Of a stretch of 64,000 nt of DNA, positions 9,456 to 17,428 are shown one piece after another. Numbering within the stretch: position 1 is the first letter of the stretch; every line of letters begins with the position of its first letter. Position numbers and translations under genes: made by a program. The stretch is from assembly GCA_965284565.1 (NCBI GenBank), contig OZ260100.1:1364001-1428000 (forward strand), in the 5' to 3' direction. Under the pieces are notes generated by a model, which searched no databases, had not been told where the DNA came from, and was given only the letters and a program-made list of their open reading frames with translations. Source of the stretch: BRH-c54 sp965284565. Lineage in GTDB: Bacteria; Bacteroidota; Bacteroidia; Flavobacteriales_E; Vicingaceae.

Positions 9456-11171
9456 ATGAAGTACATTGTATCTTATCAACAGGCAAGCAATCATTTTATA
9501 GATATTGAGTTTATTGCCGAAAATCCACAACAACAAGATGAAATAACCGTTCAACTTCCTGCTTGGCGTCCGGGCAGGTACGAATTGGCTAATTTTGCTA
9601 AAAACATCCAAAAATGGCAAGCGTTTAATGAAAAAGGTAATCCACTTAATTTTCAAAAAACTGCTAAAGATACTTGGAAGGTGTTTGCCAACAAAGCCAA
9701 ACAAGTTCACATTAAGTATAATTACTACGCCAACGAGATTAATGCCGGGTCTTCTTATTTAGATGAAAATCAACTCTATATTAATGGTGTAAATTGCTTT
9801 ATGTATATTCCAGAGCAAATGAATACTGCTTGTACATTAGAACTGAAAGTGCCTAAAGATTACAAAGTAGCTACGGGTTTAAAAGCTCAATCGAAACATC
9901 AGTTTAAAGCAAAAGATTTTCATGAGTTGGTCGATTGTCCATTAATAGCCAGCAACTCCTTAAAGCATCATACTTTTGAAGAAAGCAAAGTGCTTTTTCA
10001 TTTGTGGTTTCAAGGAGAGTGTAAACCCGATTTTAAAAAGCTGGAAAATGATTTTAAAAAGTTTTGTAAAAAGCAGATTAAAGATTTCGGCAGTTTTCCG
10101 GTGAACGAATACCATTTTTTATTTCAAATATTAACCTATAGAACTTATCATGGTGTAGAACATAGTAATTCAACCGTAATTTCTTTAGGACCTTCTTATG
10201 AAATAATGGACGAAAAAGGTTGGTACAATGAATTGTTGGGTGTAAGCTCTCACGAACTCTACCACACATGGAATGTAAAACAAATACGTCCCGTAGAGAT
10301 GTTTCCTTACGATTATACCAAAGAAAACTATACGGTTTTGGGTTATTTGGATGAAGGTGTTACCACTTATTTTGGCGACAAATATTTATTTACTTCGGGT
10401 GTTTTTGATTGGACGCAATATAAAAGTACCTTCGATAAATTATTAGAAAGACACTATACTAATTTTGGTGTAGAGAATTTATCGGTAGCATCATCATCTT
10501 TCGATACTTGGTTAGACGGTTATGTAAGAGGTATTCCTAATAGAAAAGGTTCTATTTATACAGAAGGAGCGTTGGTTGCTTTTATTACTGATGTTTTTAT
10601 CATGAAAAATACCAGTAACAAAAAAGGATTAAAAGATGTGATGAAACTCCTTTATACCGATTTTGCTAAAAAAGGTAAAGGGGTGAGCGATGCTGATTAC
10701 AAAGCAGTAGTTGAAAAAGTTTCAGGGACATCATACGATAAGATTTATTCGGAATTAATTCACGGAACAGCAGACTTTACACCTTGGCTAAAAGAAGCTG
10801 CAAAATATATTGGCTGTGAATTAAAAATTACACCTTCCAACAATTATAATGAAGCCAACTTTGGTTTTAAGGTACGCTATGAAAACAACAGTTGTATTGT
10901 TGACAATGTTGCTCCTCAATCTGTAGCAGAAAAGTTAGGATTGGCGGTTGGTGATGAAATTTTAGCCATCAACAACATAAAATTAGTCAACGATTTAGAG
11001 CAATGGAGCAACTATTTTGGTGATGATAAACAGATGGTTACCATAAAAAGAGCGTTGGGAAAAATTGAACCCATTGATTTAAAATCAGATAAGAAGATTT
11101 ATTTCAACAATTATGAACTGCTTAAACAAAACGACAAAGACCCTAATTTTAAGGAGTGGAGCAAAAAATAA
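9456..11171 (+). CDS. M61 family metallopeptidase with PDZ domain
   Basis: A 571-residue protein of the glycyl-aminopeptidase (M61) family. An N-terminal beta domain (QLPAWRPGRYELANFAKNI is the usual family start) leads to a thermolysin-like catalytic part with zinc motif HELYHTWN at about residue 266. The third ligand Glu lies in LDEGVTTYF about 45 residues on. A PDZ domain covers about 475-545 (VAPQSVAEKLGLAVGDEILAI). No signal peptide is seen at this start (MKYIVSYQQASNHF), so it is predicted to be cytoplasmic, although many relatives are exported. It probably trims peptides with N-terminal small residues. It stands alone with its own promoter. Confidence 0.9.
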   Translation: MKYIVSYQQASNHFIDIEFIAENPQQQDEITVQLPAWRPGRYELANFAKNIQKWQAFNEKGNPLNFQKTAKDTWKVFANKAKQVHIKYNYYANEINAGSSYLDENQLYINGVNCFMYIPEQMNTACTLELKVPKDYKVATGLKAQSKHQFKAKDFHELVDCPLIASNSLKHHTFEESKVLFHLWFQGECKPDFKKLENDFKKFCKKQIKDFGSFPVNEYHFLFQILTYRTYHGVEHSNSTVISLGPSYEIMDEKGWYNELLGVSSHELYHTWNVKQIRPVEMFPYDYTKENYTVLGYLDEGVTTYFGDKYLFTSGVFDWTQYKSTFDKLLERHYTNFGVENLSVASSSFDTWLDGYVRGIPNRKGSIYTEGALVAFITDVFIMKNTSNKKGLKDVMKLLYTDFAKKGKGVSDADYKAVVEKVSGTSYDKIYSELIHGTADFTPWLKEAAKYIGCELKITPSNNYNEANFGFKVRYENNSCIVDNVAPQSVAEKLGLAVGDEILAINNIKLVNDLEQWSNYFGDDKQMVTIKRALGKIEPIDLKSDKKIYFNNYELLKQNDKDPNFKEWSKK

Positions 11172-11298
11172 CGATTTAGACCAAGTGCTTTTTTTCATAG
11201 ATTGTTAATAACATTTTTTAGATAAAAGTTGCACTTTTTGTTAAATGTTCTATTTTAGTTGTCTCAAATTAATTCAATATTAACTAAAATTAAAAATT

Positions 11299-11694
11299 AT
11301 GGTAGGAACAACAGAAATAATAATAGTATTTATTATTTATTTAGCAATCATTGTATTGATGATAGCATCTTTGTGGAAAATATTCACAAAAGCTGGTCAG
11401 CCTGGATGGGCTTGTTTAATTCCAATATACAACGGAATTGTAATGGCTAAAATAGCAGAAAAACCTTGGTGGTGGGGTTTGTTGATGTTAATACCTTATA
11501 TAGGGATTATATGGGGAATCTGGGTTTTAAATAGAATGGTTATAAGATTCGGGAAAAGTTCTGGATTTACAGTAGGTATTATTTTACTACCATTTATTTT
11601 TATCCCAATCTTAGGTCTAGGTTCTGCAAAATATACTCCACAAAGCAATTCTGACATCTCCACAGGCGATTCGCTTAATACAAGTGAAGCATAA
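11299..11694 (+). CDS. DUF5684 small membrane protein, 131 aa
   Basis: Three hydrophobic segments (about 6-26, 55-75 and 88-108) surround the conserved DUF5684 core: WKIFTKAGQPGWACLIPIYN, then KPWWWGLLMLIPYIG and RFGKSSGFTVG. The function of the family is unknown; it is often found near signal peptidase genes or alone. The start is the ATG at 11299; an overlapping frame that begins at 11259 is not coding. It is followed by an intrinsic terminator at 11720-11762, so it is transcribed alone. Confidence 0.85.
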   Translation: MVGTTEIIIVFIIYLAIIVLMIASLWKIFTKAGQPGWACLIPIYNGIVMAKIAEKPWWWGLLMLIPYIGIIWGIWVLNRMVIRFGKSSGFTVGIILLPFIFIPILGLGSAKYTPQSNSDISTGDSLNTSEA

Positions 11695-11719
11695 TAAAAA
11701 ACTAAAGAAACCTTCTTTT

Positions 11720-11762
11720 AACCCTCTCGGTGATTTTGGCTTATCATCGTGAGGGTTTTTTT
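11720..11762 (+). terminator. Intrinsic terminator after the DUF5684 gene
   Basis: Arms AACCCTCTCGGTGAT and ATCATCGTGAGGGTT pair with three mismatches around a short loop and are followed by a run of seven T. Confidence 0.75.
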
Positions 11763-11821
11763 AGTCCCTTAAATTCTTAACATTTCTAATATAACTGTTG
11801 ACACAAATTTTAGTTTAATTT

Positions 11822-11967
11822 CACTAATTATCACAAATTAAAAACATCAAAGATGTTTTTTTGTGTTCATTTTATTTTTTCGTTCAACTGAGAAATTTGT
11901 GTAATCTGTGTTAATTAGTGTTAGTAATGTTGAATAGAAATTTTAAACACATTCGTGTATTCGTGGC
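11822..11967. repeat. Imperfect inverted-repeat element of intergenic type
   Basis: The left arm CACTAATTATCACAAATT (11822-11839) pairs imperfectly with a right arm at 11894-11920 that ends GTTAATTAGTG. Between them is a small hairpin AAACATC/GATGTTT. The tail at 11948-11967 reads CACATTCGTGTATTCGTGGC. From memory, words such as attcgtg-n-attcgtggc recur between genes in many Bacteroidota; copy number in this genome cannot be tested from one window. Confidence 0.45.
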
Positions 11968-12021
11968 AAAACTCCTAACATTATCATAACATCTTTTCCT
12001 AACAAGTGTAGTTATAAAATG

Positions 12022-12029
12022 TAAATTTG
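12022..12029 (+). promoter_or_regulatory. TAnnTTTG -7 element for the PafA-like phosphatase gene
   Basis: TAAATTTG lies 19 bases before the ATG at 12049, which is a usual leader length. No clear -33 element was seen. Confidence 0.5.
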
Positions 12030-12048
12030 TGGTTTAAACCTTAAAATT

Positions 12049-13674
12049 ATGAAGCACTTTTTATTATCTTTATTTATAACACTAAATACCCTTTTTGCTT
12101 GGTCGCAACAAAAACAACCCAAATTAGTGGTTGGTATTGTAGTAGATCAGATGCGTTACGATTACCTTACTCGTTTTTGGGATAAATTCAGTGAAAACGG
12201 CTTTAAAAAGTTGGTGAATAATGGTTTTAACTGCGAGCAAACACATTTCAATTATATGCCTACTTATACTGCTCCAGGACACGCTTCTATATACACAGGA
12301 ACAACTCCTGCCAACCATGGCATTATTGCCAACACTTGGTACGATAAAACCAACAAAGTTAAAACCTACTGTACTTCCGATGAAAATGTTCAATCTGTTG
12401 GCACAAGTACCGATATGGGAAAAATGTCGCCCAACAAACTATTGGTTACTACCATTGCCGATGAGTTGAAGACAGCCAATAAGCAATCTAAAGTAATAGG
12501 AATTTCCATTAAGGACAGAGGAGCTATTTTGCCTGCGGGACATCAGGCTGATGCTGCTTATTGGTTTGCTGGAGAAGATGAAGGAAAATGGATTTCTAGC
12601 ACTTACTATATGAAACAGTTGCCTAAATGGTTAAACGAATTAAATCAGAAAAATACCGCTAATACTTATTTACAACAATCTTGGGAAACACTTTTACCAA
12701 TTGCAGAATATACCGAAAGTATTGCCGACAATAACCCTTATGAGGAAGTTTTTGAAGGCGAAAAAGCTCCTATTTTTCCACATAATTTGCCAGCTTTAAG
12801 AAAAGCCAACAAAAATTATGATTTAATAAAATCAACTCCTTTTGGAAATACCATTTTAAAAGAATTGGCTTTTGAAGTGATTAAAAATGAGCAATTAGGT
12901 AAAGATGATATTACCGATTTACTTACGGTAAGTTTTTCTTCTCCCGATTATATCGGACATCAATTCGGACCTTATTCAGTAGAGATTCAAGATACGTATT
13001 TACGTTTAGATAAAGAAATAGCGGAATTATTAACTTTTCTGGAAAAACAAGTTGGTGAAAACGAATTTATGGTTTTCCTAACTGCCGACCATGGAGTAGT
13101 AGATATTCCTCAACATGCTATTGACAACCAACTTCCGGGTGGTTATTTTGAAGAAAAAGCTACTTTAGAGAAAATTAATAATGTTCTTTTTGAAAAATTC
13201 AATACAGAAAACTTAGTAGAAAATTTATCAAATTACCAATTGTTTTTTAATCATGATTTGATTGCTGAACATCAATTAAATTTAATTGAAATAGAAAATG
13301 TTGCGGTAAACTTTATGTTGGCACAAAAAGGCATTGTAAAAGCAGTTTCGGCAACAAGCATGAAGTCTGCTGAATTTACCGACAAAATAATGGGAAACGT
13401 ACAAAGAGGGTTTCATCAGGTACGTTCGGGCGATGTGTTGTTTGTACTAGCTCCAGGTTGGATAAACAAATGGTCCACCAAAGGAACAACACATGGCTCG
13501 CCTTATAATTATGATACGCATGTACCATTGTTGTGGTACGGCAAAAACATTGAAAAAGGAAGCAGTTCAGCATTGGTTGTTATCCCCGATATTGCAGCAA
13601 CACTATCTGTAATCTTGGGAGTTGCCATGCCTTCCGCTTGCGATGGAAAAGTGATTGAGGAAATTTTTGATTAA
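12049..13674 (+). CDS. PafA-type alkaline phosphatase, exported
   Basis: 541 residues with a signal peptide (cut after FAWSQ, residue 20). The metal and nucleophile residues of the alkaline phosphatase superfamily are present: Asp33 in VVDQMRYDYL, nucleophile Thr74 in YTAPGHAS, Asn95 in GIIANTWYD, Asp and His in PDYIGHQFGP, Asp-His in TADHGVVDIP, and the last His in THGSPYNYDTHVP. The segment SIKDRGAILPAGH carries the Lys and Arg (KxR) that mark the PafA phosphate-monoesterase branch rather than the diesterase NPP branch. It should release phosphate from organic monoesters in the periplasm. The lipoprotein gene begins 13 bases after its stop and is probably co-transcribed. Confidence 0.9.
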   Translation: MKHFLLSLFITLNTLFAWSQQKQPKLVVGIVVDQMRYDYLTRFWDKFSENGFKKLVNNGFNCEQTHFNYMPTYTAPGHASIYTGTTPANHGIIANTWYDKTNKVKTYCTSDENVQSVGTSTDMGKMSPNKLLVTTIADELKTANKQSKVIGISIKDRGAILPAGHQADAAYWFAGEDEGKWISSTYYMKQLPKWLNELNQKNTANTYLQQSWETLLPIAEYTESIADNNPYEEVFEGEKAPIFPHNLPALRKANKNYDLIKSTPFGNTILKELAFEVIKNEQLGKDDITDLLTVSFSSPDYIGHQFGPYSVEIQDTYLRLDKEIAELLTFLEKQVGENEFMVFLTADHGVVDIPQHAIDNQLPGGYFEEKATLEKINNVLFEKFNTENLVENLSNYQLFFNHDLIAEHQLNLIEIENVAVNFMLAQKGIVKAVSATSMKSAEFTDKIMGNVQRGFHQVRSGDVLFVLAPGWINKWSTKGTTHGSPYNYDTHVPLLWYGKNIEKGSSSALVVIPDIAATLSVILGVAMPSACDGKVIEEIFD

Positions 13675-13687
13675 AAAATATTTAACG

Positions 13688-14332
13688 ATGAAAATACAAA
13701 ATTTAATTATTTTATTTAGTGTTGGTTTTTTTGCTTGTACGGACAACCAAACCAACGAAACTAATCAGCAACAACAATTAGATTCGACTACGGTGAAAGT
13801 AGATTCGACAGCATTAGAAAATGCTAAATTAATGCCTGACACCAATACCTTTTTGCACTTTTATCGGCAATTGGTAACAGCAATTGAAACTAAAAATGCA
13901 GCAGCGTTCAACCAACTTTTTTATAAAGATTATGGCTTGTACATTATAGAAAGTTCGGGAGCTATGCCAGAAGTAAACAAGGTTTACGAAATCGAAAATT
14001 ACCAAACATCCGCTACTAAGCAAGGGTTTTTTGAATTAACTTTCGATTCGTTGAGCCTAATGCCTATAAAAGAAAAGCTACCCAAAATAGTTTGTGAAAG
14101 TAATAGTTATAACAAACAAGGATGTTTTCAGGAAAATATAAATCCTTTAGAAGATAGTGAAATTTGGCATTATGCTAATTTGAATGAGAAAGAAGTGCAA
14201 GCCATACAATTCATTAGCAAAACCATAAAAATTACCGTTGTAAACACCTACAATTATACCTTTTATTTTTCACAAATAAATGGTTCTTGGCAACTTAGCT
14301 TTATAGATTTAAGAATTCCCTGTACAGCCTAA
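13688..14332 (+). CDS. Putative lipoprotein, 214 aa
   Basis: I start this gene at the ATG at 13688 because it gives a proper lipoprotein signal: MKIQNLIILFSVGFFAC, with FFAC as lipobox. An upstream in-frame start at 13655 would overlap the phosphatase gene and spoil the signal. After a Thr/Asn/Gln-rich linker the protein has a compact 150-residue domain with four cysteines in its second half. No family is recognised. The 13-base gap to the phosphatase suggests co-transcription. Confidence 0.75.
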   Translation: MKIQNLIILFSVGFFACTDNQTNETNQQQQLDSTTVKVDSTALENAKLMPDTNTFLHFYRQLVTAIETKNAAAFNQLFYKDYGLYIIESSGAMPEVNKVYEIENYQTSATKQGFFELTFDSLSLMPIKEKLPKIVCESNSYNKQGCFQENINPLEDSEIWHYANLNEKEVQAIQFISKTIKITVVNTYNYTFYFSQINGSWQLSFIDLRIPCTA

Positions 14333-14354
14333 AACTGTTAATTGAATTGTTAAT

Positions 14355-14381
14355 AAAAAACTGCATTTTAAACAGTTTTAA
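14355..14381 (+). terminator. Weak hairpin after the lipoprotein gene
   Basis: AAAAACTG pairs with CAGTTTT across a 9-base loop and is followed by a short T run and then A. It could end the phosphatase/lipoprotein transcript, but the signal is weak. Confidence 0.3.
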
Positions 14382-14406
14382 AACACTAATAGCCTTGGCT
14401 TATGCT

Positions 14407-14414
14407 TATATTTG
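14407..14414 (+). promoter_or_regulatory. TAnnTTTG -7 element for gyrB
   Basis: TATATTTG lies 36 bases upstream of the gyrB ATG. A TTG at 14395-14397 is too close to act as -33, so only the -7 match supports it. Confidence 0.45.
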
Positions 14415-14450
14415 TTTTTGCTTAAAAAAAGCCTAAAAAACACATAAAAT

Positions 14451-16400
14451 ATGAGCGAAGAACAAAAGAAAAATTATTCGGCCGATAGTATTCAGGCATT
14501 GGAAGGAATGGAGCATGTTAGAATGCGTCCATCCATGTATATTGGAGATGTAGGCGTTAGAGGTTTGCATCATTTAGTTTACGAAGTAGTTGACAACTCC
14601 ATTGACGAGGCAATGGGAGGTCATTGTAACGAAATTCAAGTTTGGATTAATGAAGATAACTCTATTGGAGTTAGAGATAATGGTAGAGGTATTCCTGTTG
14701 ATATGCACAAAAAAGAAGGTGTTTCTGCTTTGGAGGTAGTAATGACCAAAATTGGTGCAGGTGGTAAGTTTGATAAAGATTCTTATAAAGTATCAGGTGG
14801 TTTGCACGGTGTTGGTGTTTCTGTTGTAAACGCACTTTCTGACGATTTAAAAGCTACCGTTTACCGTGATGGAAAAGTTTATGAACAAGAATATCAAAAA
14901 GGTAAAGCACTTTATCCTGTAAAAGAAGTTGGAACTACTGAAATTAGAGGAACAGAGGTAACCTTTAAACCAGACGGAACCATATTTGAAAATATAGAAT
15001 ACAGCTACGAAACTTTAAAAGATAGAATGAGAGAACTTTCATTCTTAAATAAAGGCGTTAGAATAACCATTACCGACCACAGAGAAAAAGATGAAGAAGG
15101 CAACAGTGTTTTTGAGGAATTTTATTCTGAAGAAGGACTAAAGGAATTTGTTAAGTATATTGATGAAACTCGTGAACCGTTAATTGGTGAAGTAATTCAT
15201 ATGGAAGGTGAAAAAAGTGGCATTCCTGTTGAGGTAGCTATGATTTACAACACTTCGTATGCTGAAAATATTCATGCGTATGTAAATAATATTAACACTC
15301 ATGAAGGTGGAACACATTTATCTGGTTTTAGAAGAGGGTTAACATCTACATTAAAGAAATATGCCGAAACTTCTGGGATGTTAGATAAATTGAAGTTTGA
15401 AATTTCTGGTGATGATTTTAGAGAAGGATTAACAGCTATTGTTTCTGTAAAAGTACAAGAACCTCAATTTGAAGGTCAAACTAAAACAAAACTAGGAAAC
15501 AGAGAGGTTACCGCTCCTGTTAGTCAGGCAGTAACCGAAATGCTAACCAATTATTTAGAAGAACACCCTGCTGATGCAAAATCGATAGTTCAAAAAGTTA
15601 TTTTAGCCGCTACCGCTCGTCATGCTGCTACTAAAGCACGTGAAATGGTTCAGCGTAAAAATGTAATGTCGGGTTCTGGTTTGCCAGGAAAACTTTCTGA
15701 TTGTGCATCTAAAGACCCTGCAATATGTGAAATATATTTAGTAGAGGGAGATTCTGCGGGCGGAACAGCAAAACAAGGAAGAGACAGACATTTTCAAGCC
15801 ATTATGCCGCTTAGAGGTAAAATCTTGAATGTTGAAAAAGCCATGCAACACAAAATTTTAGATAATGAAGAGATTAAAAATATTTATACAGCTTTAGGCG
15901 TAAGAATAGGAACAGAGGAAGATGCAAGAGCGTTGAACATTGAAAAATTACGTTACCACAAAGTAATTATTATGTGTGATGCCGATGTTGATGGTTCTCA
16001 CATTGAAACACTTATTTTAACCTTCTTCTTTAGATATATGCCTGAGTTGATAGAAAAAGGCTACATCTATATTGCTACACCACCGCTTTATTTGGTTAAA
16101 AAAGGTAAAGAACAACGCTATTGCTGGAATGATAAAGAACGTGACCTAGCTGTACAGGAAATTAAAGGTGCAGGTAAAGAAGGAAGTGTTAATGTACAAC
16201 GTTACAAAGGTTTGGGAGAGATGAATGCTGAACAATTATGGTCAACAACGATGAATCCTGAGTTTAGAACATTAAGACAAATAAACATTGAAAATGCTGC
16301 TTCAGCAGACCATACCTTCTCAATGTTAATGGGAGATGATGTTCCACCAAGAAGAGAATTTATTGAAGCCAATGCTAAGTATGCTAAAATAGATATTTAA
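14451..16400 (+). CDS. gyrB: DNA gyrase subunit B
   Basis: 649 residues, a normal length for Bacteroidota GyrB. The GHKL ATPase domain has Glu45 and Asn49 in YEVVDNSIDEA, then DNGRGIPVD and GLHGVGVSVVNALS. The TOPRIM domain has EGDSAGGTAKQGRDR at about 430 and DADVDGSHI at about 510. The C-terminus ends with RYKGLGEMNAEQLW and MGDDVPPRREFIE. Together with GyrA (not in the window) it introduces negative supercoils using ATP. The gene stands alone between its own promoter and a strong bidirectional terminator. Confidence 0.98.
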   Translation: MSEEQKKNYSADSIQALEGMEHVRMRPSMYIGDVGVRGLHHLVYEVVDNSIDEAMGGHCNEIQVWINEDNSIGVRDNGRGIPVDMHKKEGVSALEVVMTKIGAGGKFDKDSYKVSGGLHGVGVSVVNALSDDLKATVYRDGKVYEQEYQKGKALYPVKEVGTTEIRGTEVTFKPDGTIFENIEYSYETLKDRMRELSFLNKGVRITITDHREKDEEGNSVFEEFYSEEGLKEFVKYIDETREPLIGEVIHMEGEKSGIPVEVAMIYNTSYAENIHAYVNNINTHEGGTHLSGFRRGLTSTLKKYAETSGMLDKLKFEISGDDFREGLTAIVSVKVQEPQFEGQTKTKLGNREVTAPVSQAVTEMLTNYLEEHPADAKSIVQKVILAATARHAATKAREMVQRKNVMSGSGLPGKLSDCASKDPAICEIYLVEGDSAGGTAKQGRDRHFQAIMPLRGKILNVEKAMQHKILDNEEIKNIYTALGVRIGTEEDARALNIEKLRYHKVIIMCDADVDGSHIETLILTFFFRYMPELIEKGYIYIATPPLYLVKKGKEQRYCWNDKERDLAVQEIKGAGKEGSVNVQRYKGLGEMNAEQLWSTTMNPEFRTLRQINIENAASADHTFSMLMGDDVPPRREFIEANAKYAKIDI

Positions 16401-16420
16401 TAAATGAATATTAATTGTTT

Positions 16421-16455
16421 AAAATGCCTGAAGAAATTTTCTTCAGGCATTTTTT
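16421..16455. terminator. Bidirectional terminator between gyrB and the convergent gene
   Basis: The perfect inverted repeat AAAATGCCTGAAG/CTTCAGGCATTTT has A and T tracts on both sides. It serves gyrB on the plus strand and the 293-residue protein gene on the minus strand, whose stop codon lies at its edge. Confidence 0.9.
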
Positions 16456-17335
16456 ATATCCAAAAAATTTTCTCGTCTATCCTTCCAGCTAAGGATGTAA
16501 AAAGCATTCTGTAACGACCTTTCGGAAGTTCGCTAACATCTACAAGAATAGATTGCTCTTTTGTCTTCTCAGGAACTTTAATATCTTTTCTAATCTGAGA
16601 AATATTATATAAATCATAGACCACTACTTTTATTACGCGACCTTTTTCCAAGTCAGCCTTTAGCGTTCCATAAATGTTTTTTGCTTTGTTAGACACCATT
16701 CCTGTACTATCATTGGGCATATATTCAATTGAATACCAAGGTGTAACTTTGTTTTCTTTATATGAAAGATATTCTTGTAGTCCAATAATAGAATCTCTAC
16801 TTTCGTGAAAAATAGAAGCAACAGGTCTGTTATTAGTTAATGTCCATACAGCATATTGCATAGCTGAAATAGGGTATTTGTTTTTGTTTAAATGCTCGGC
16901 TAGTTTTATAATATTGGCATCTTTCATTTTACCAACAAGGTATTTTTCTCCTTCACTAGGAGAATTTTTATGTGCCTGAGAACAAAATCCAAATAAGTTT
17001 TTAGTACTATTTCCCATAGGTGTTAGAGTAAAAAGAGCTTCTTTAACAATTAAAATATCTTGTTTATTGGTGTCAATAGAAATTAGATTTCTACCTGGTT
17101 CAATCATTAAACTTAAAGCTCTTGAGGTTTTATTTTGTAAATTTATTGTAACACATTCTCCTTTGTGAGAGCCATTGTTTACTATTTCATAGGAAATTAA
17201 ATCATATTTCAAAGCACTTTCTATAGAAATGACATTGCTACTAATAGAATAATTTTTTTGCGGATAATGGGAGCTTAAAATTAGACATAGAAATGCTGCT
17301 GTGCCATTTAGGCACATTTTTTTTAATGCTTTCAT
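16454..17335 (-). CDS. Exported protein with thioester-domain-like motifs, 293 aa
   Basis: I do not recognise a named family. An N-terminal hydrophobic stretch (about 8-24) suggests export. The central part holds FGFCSQ with Cys118 and MQYAVW with Gln160. These resemble two motifs of Gram-positive thioester adhesin domains: [YFL]C followed by TQxA(I/V)W, whose Cys and Gln form the thioester. The spacing of 42 residues is much shorter than in classic domains, so this is a hypothesis. The C-terminal 40 residues (VDVSELPKGRYRMLFTSLAGRIDEKIFWI) look like the end of a T9SS type A sorting domain, though atypical. It follows the 776-residue T9SS protein with a 93-base gap that holds a long stem-loop touching this start codon. 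Confidence 0.6.
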   Translation of the reverse strand: MKALKKMCLNGTAAFLCLILSSHYPQKNYSISSNVISIESALKYDLISYEIVNNGSHKGECVTINLQNKTSRALSLMIEPGRNLISIDTNKQDILIVKEALFTLTPMGNSTKNLFGFCSQAHKNSPSEGEKYLVGKMKDANIIKLAEHLNKNKYPISAMQYAVWTLTNNRPVASIFHESRDSIIGLQEYLSYKENKVTPWYSIEYMPNDSTGMVSNKAKNIYGTLKADLEKGRVIKVVVYDLYNISQIRKDIKVPEKTKEQSILVDVSELPKGRYRMLFTSLAGRIDEKIFWI

Positions 17336-17384
17336 AATAAAGGAGTTTTGTTAGACTTGTTGGAAAGAATAACGCTCCTTTATT
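17336..17384 (-). promoter_or_regulatory. 10-bp perfect stem-loop next to the start of the 293-aa gene
   Basis: On the minus strand AATAAAGGAG and, 29 bases later, CTCCTTTATT form a perfect 10-bp stem. The second arm directly abuts the ATG at 17335. No U run follows, so it does not look like a terminator. It could control translation or RNA stability. Confidence 0.5.
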
Positions 17385-17428
17385 GTGAAATATTGTTAAG
17401 GGGGCTTATAAATTAAAAAGTTTGATAG

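Larger units (their letters stand above)
11695..12048 (+). other. 354-base intergenic region with terminator, imperfect inverted repeat and promoter
   Basis: No coding frame is supported here. It holds the terminator at 11720-11762, an imperfect inverted-repeat element with TTCGTG-type words at 11822-11967, and a -7 promoter element at 12022-12029 for the phosphatase gene. Confidence 0.6.

Noticed and set aside
9300..9710. 136-codon minus-strand frame opposite the dioxygenase and M61 genes
   Set aside because: It lies across two well-supported genes on the other strand and shows no domain or plausible start.
11259..11450. 63-codon frame overlapping the DUF5684 gene
   Set aside because: It is out of frame with a clear DUF5684 protein and has no features of its own.
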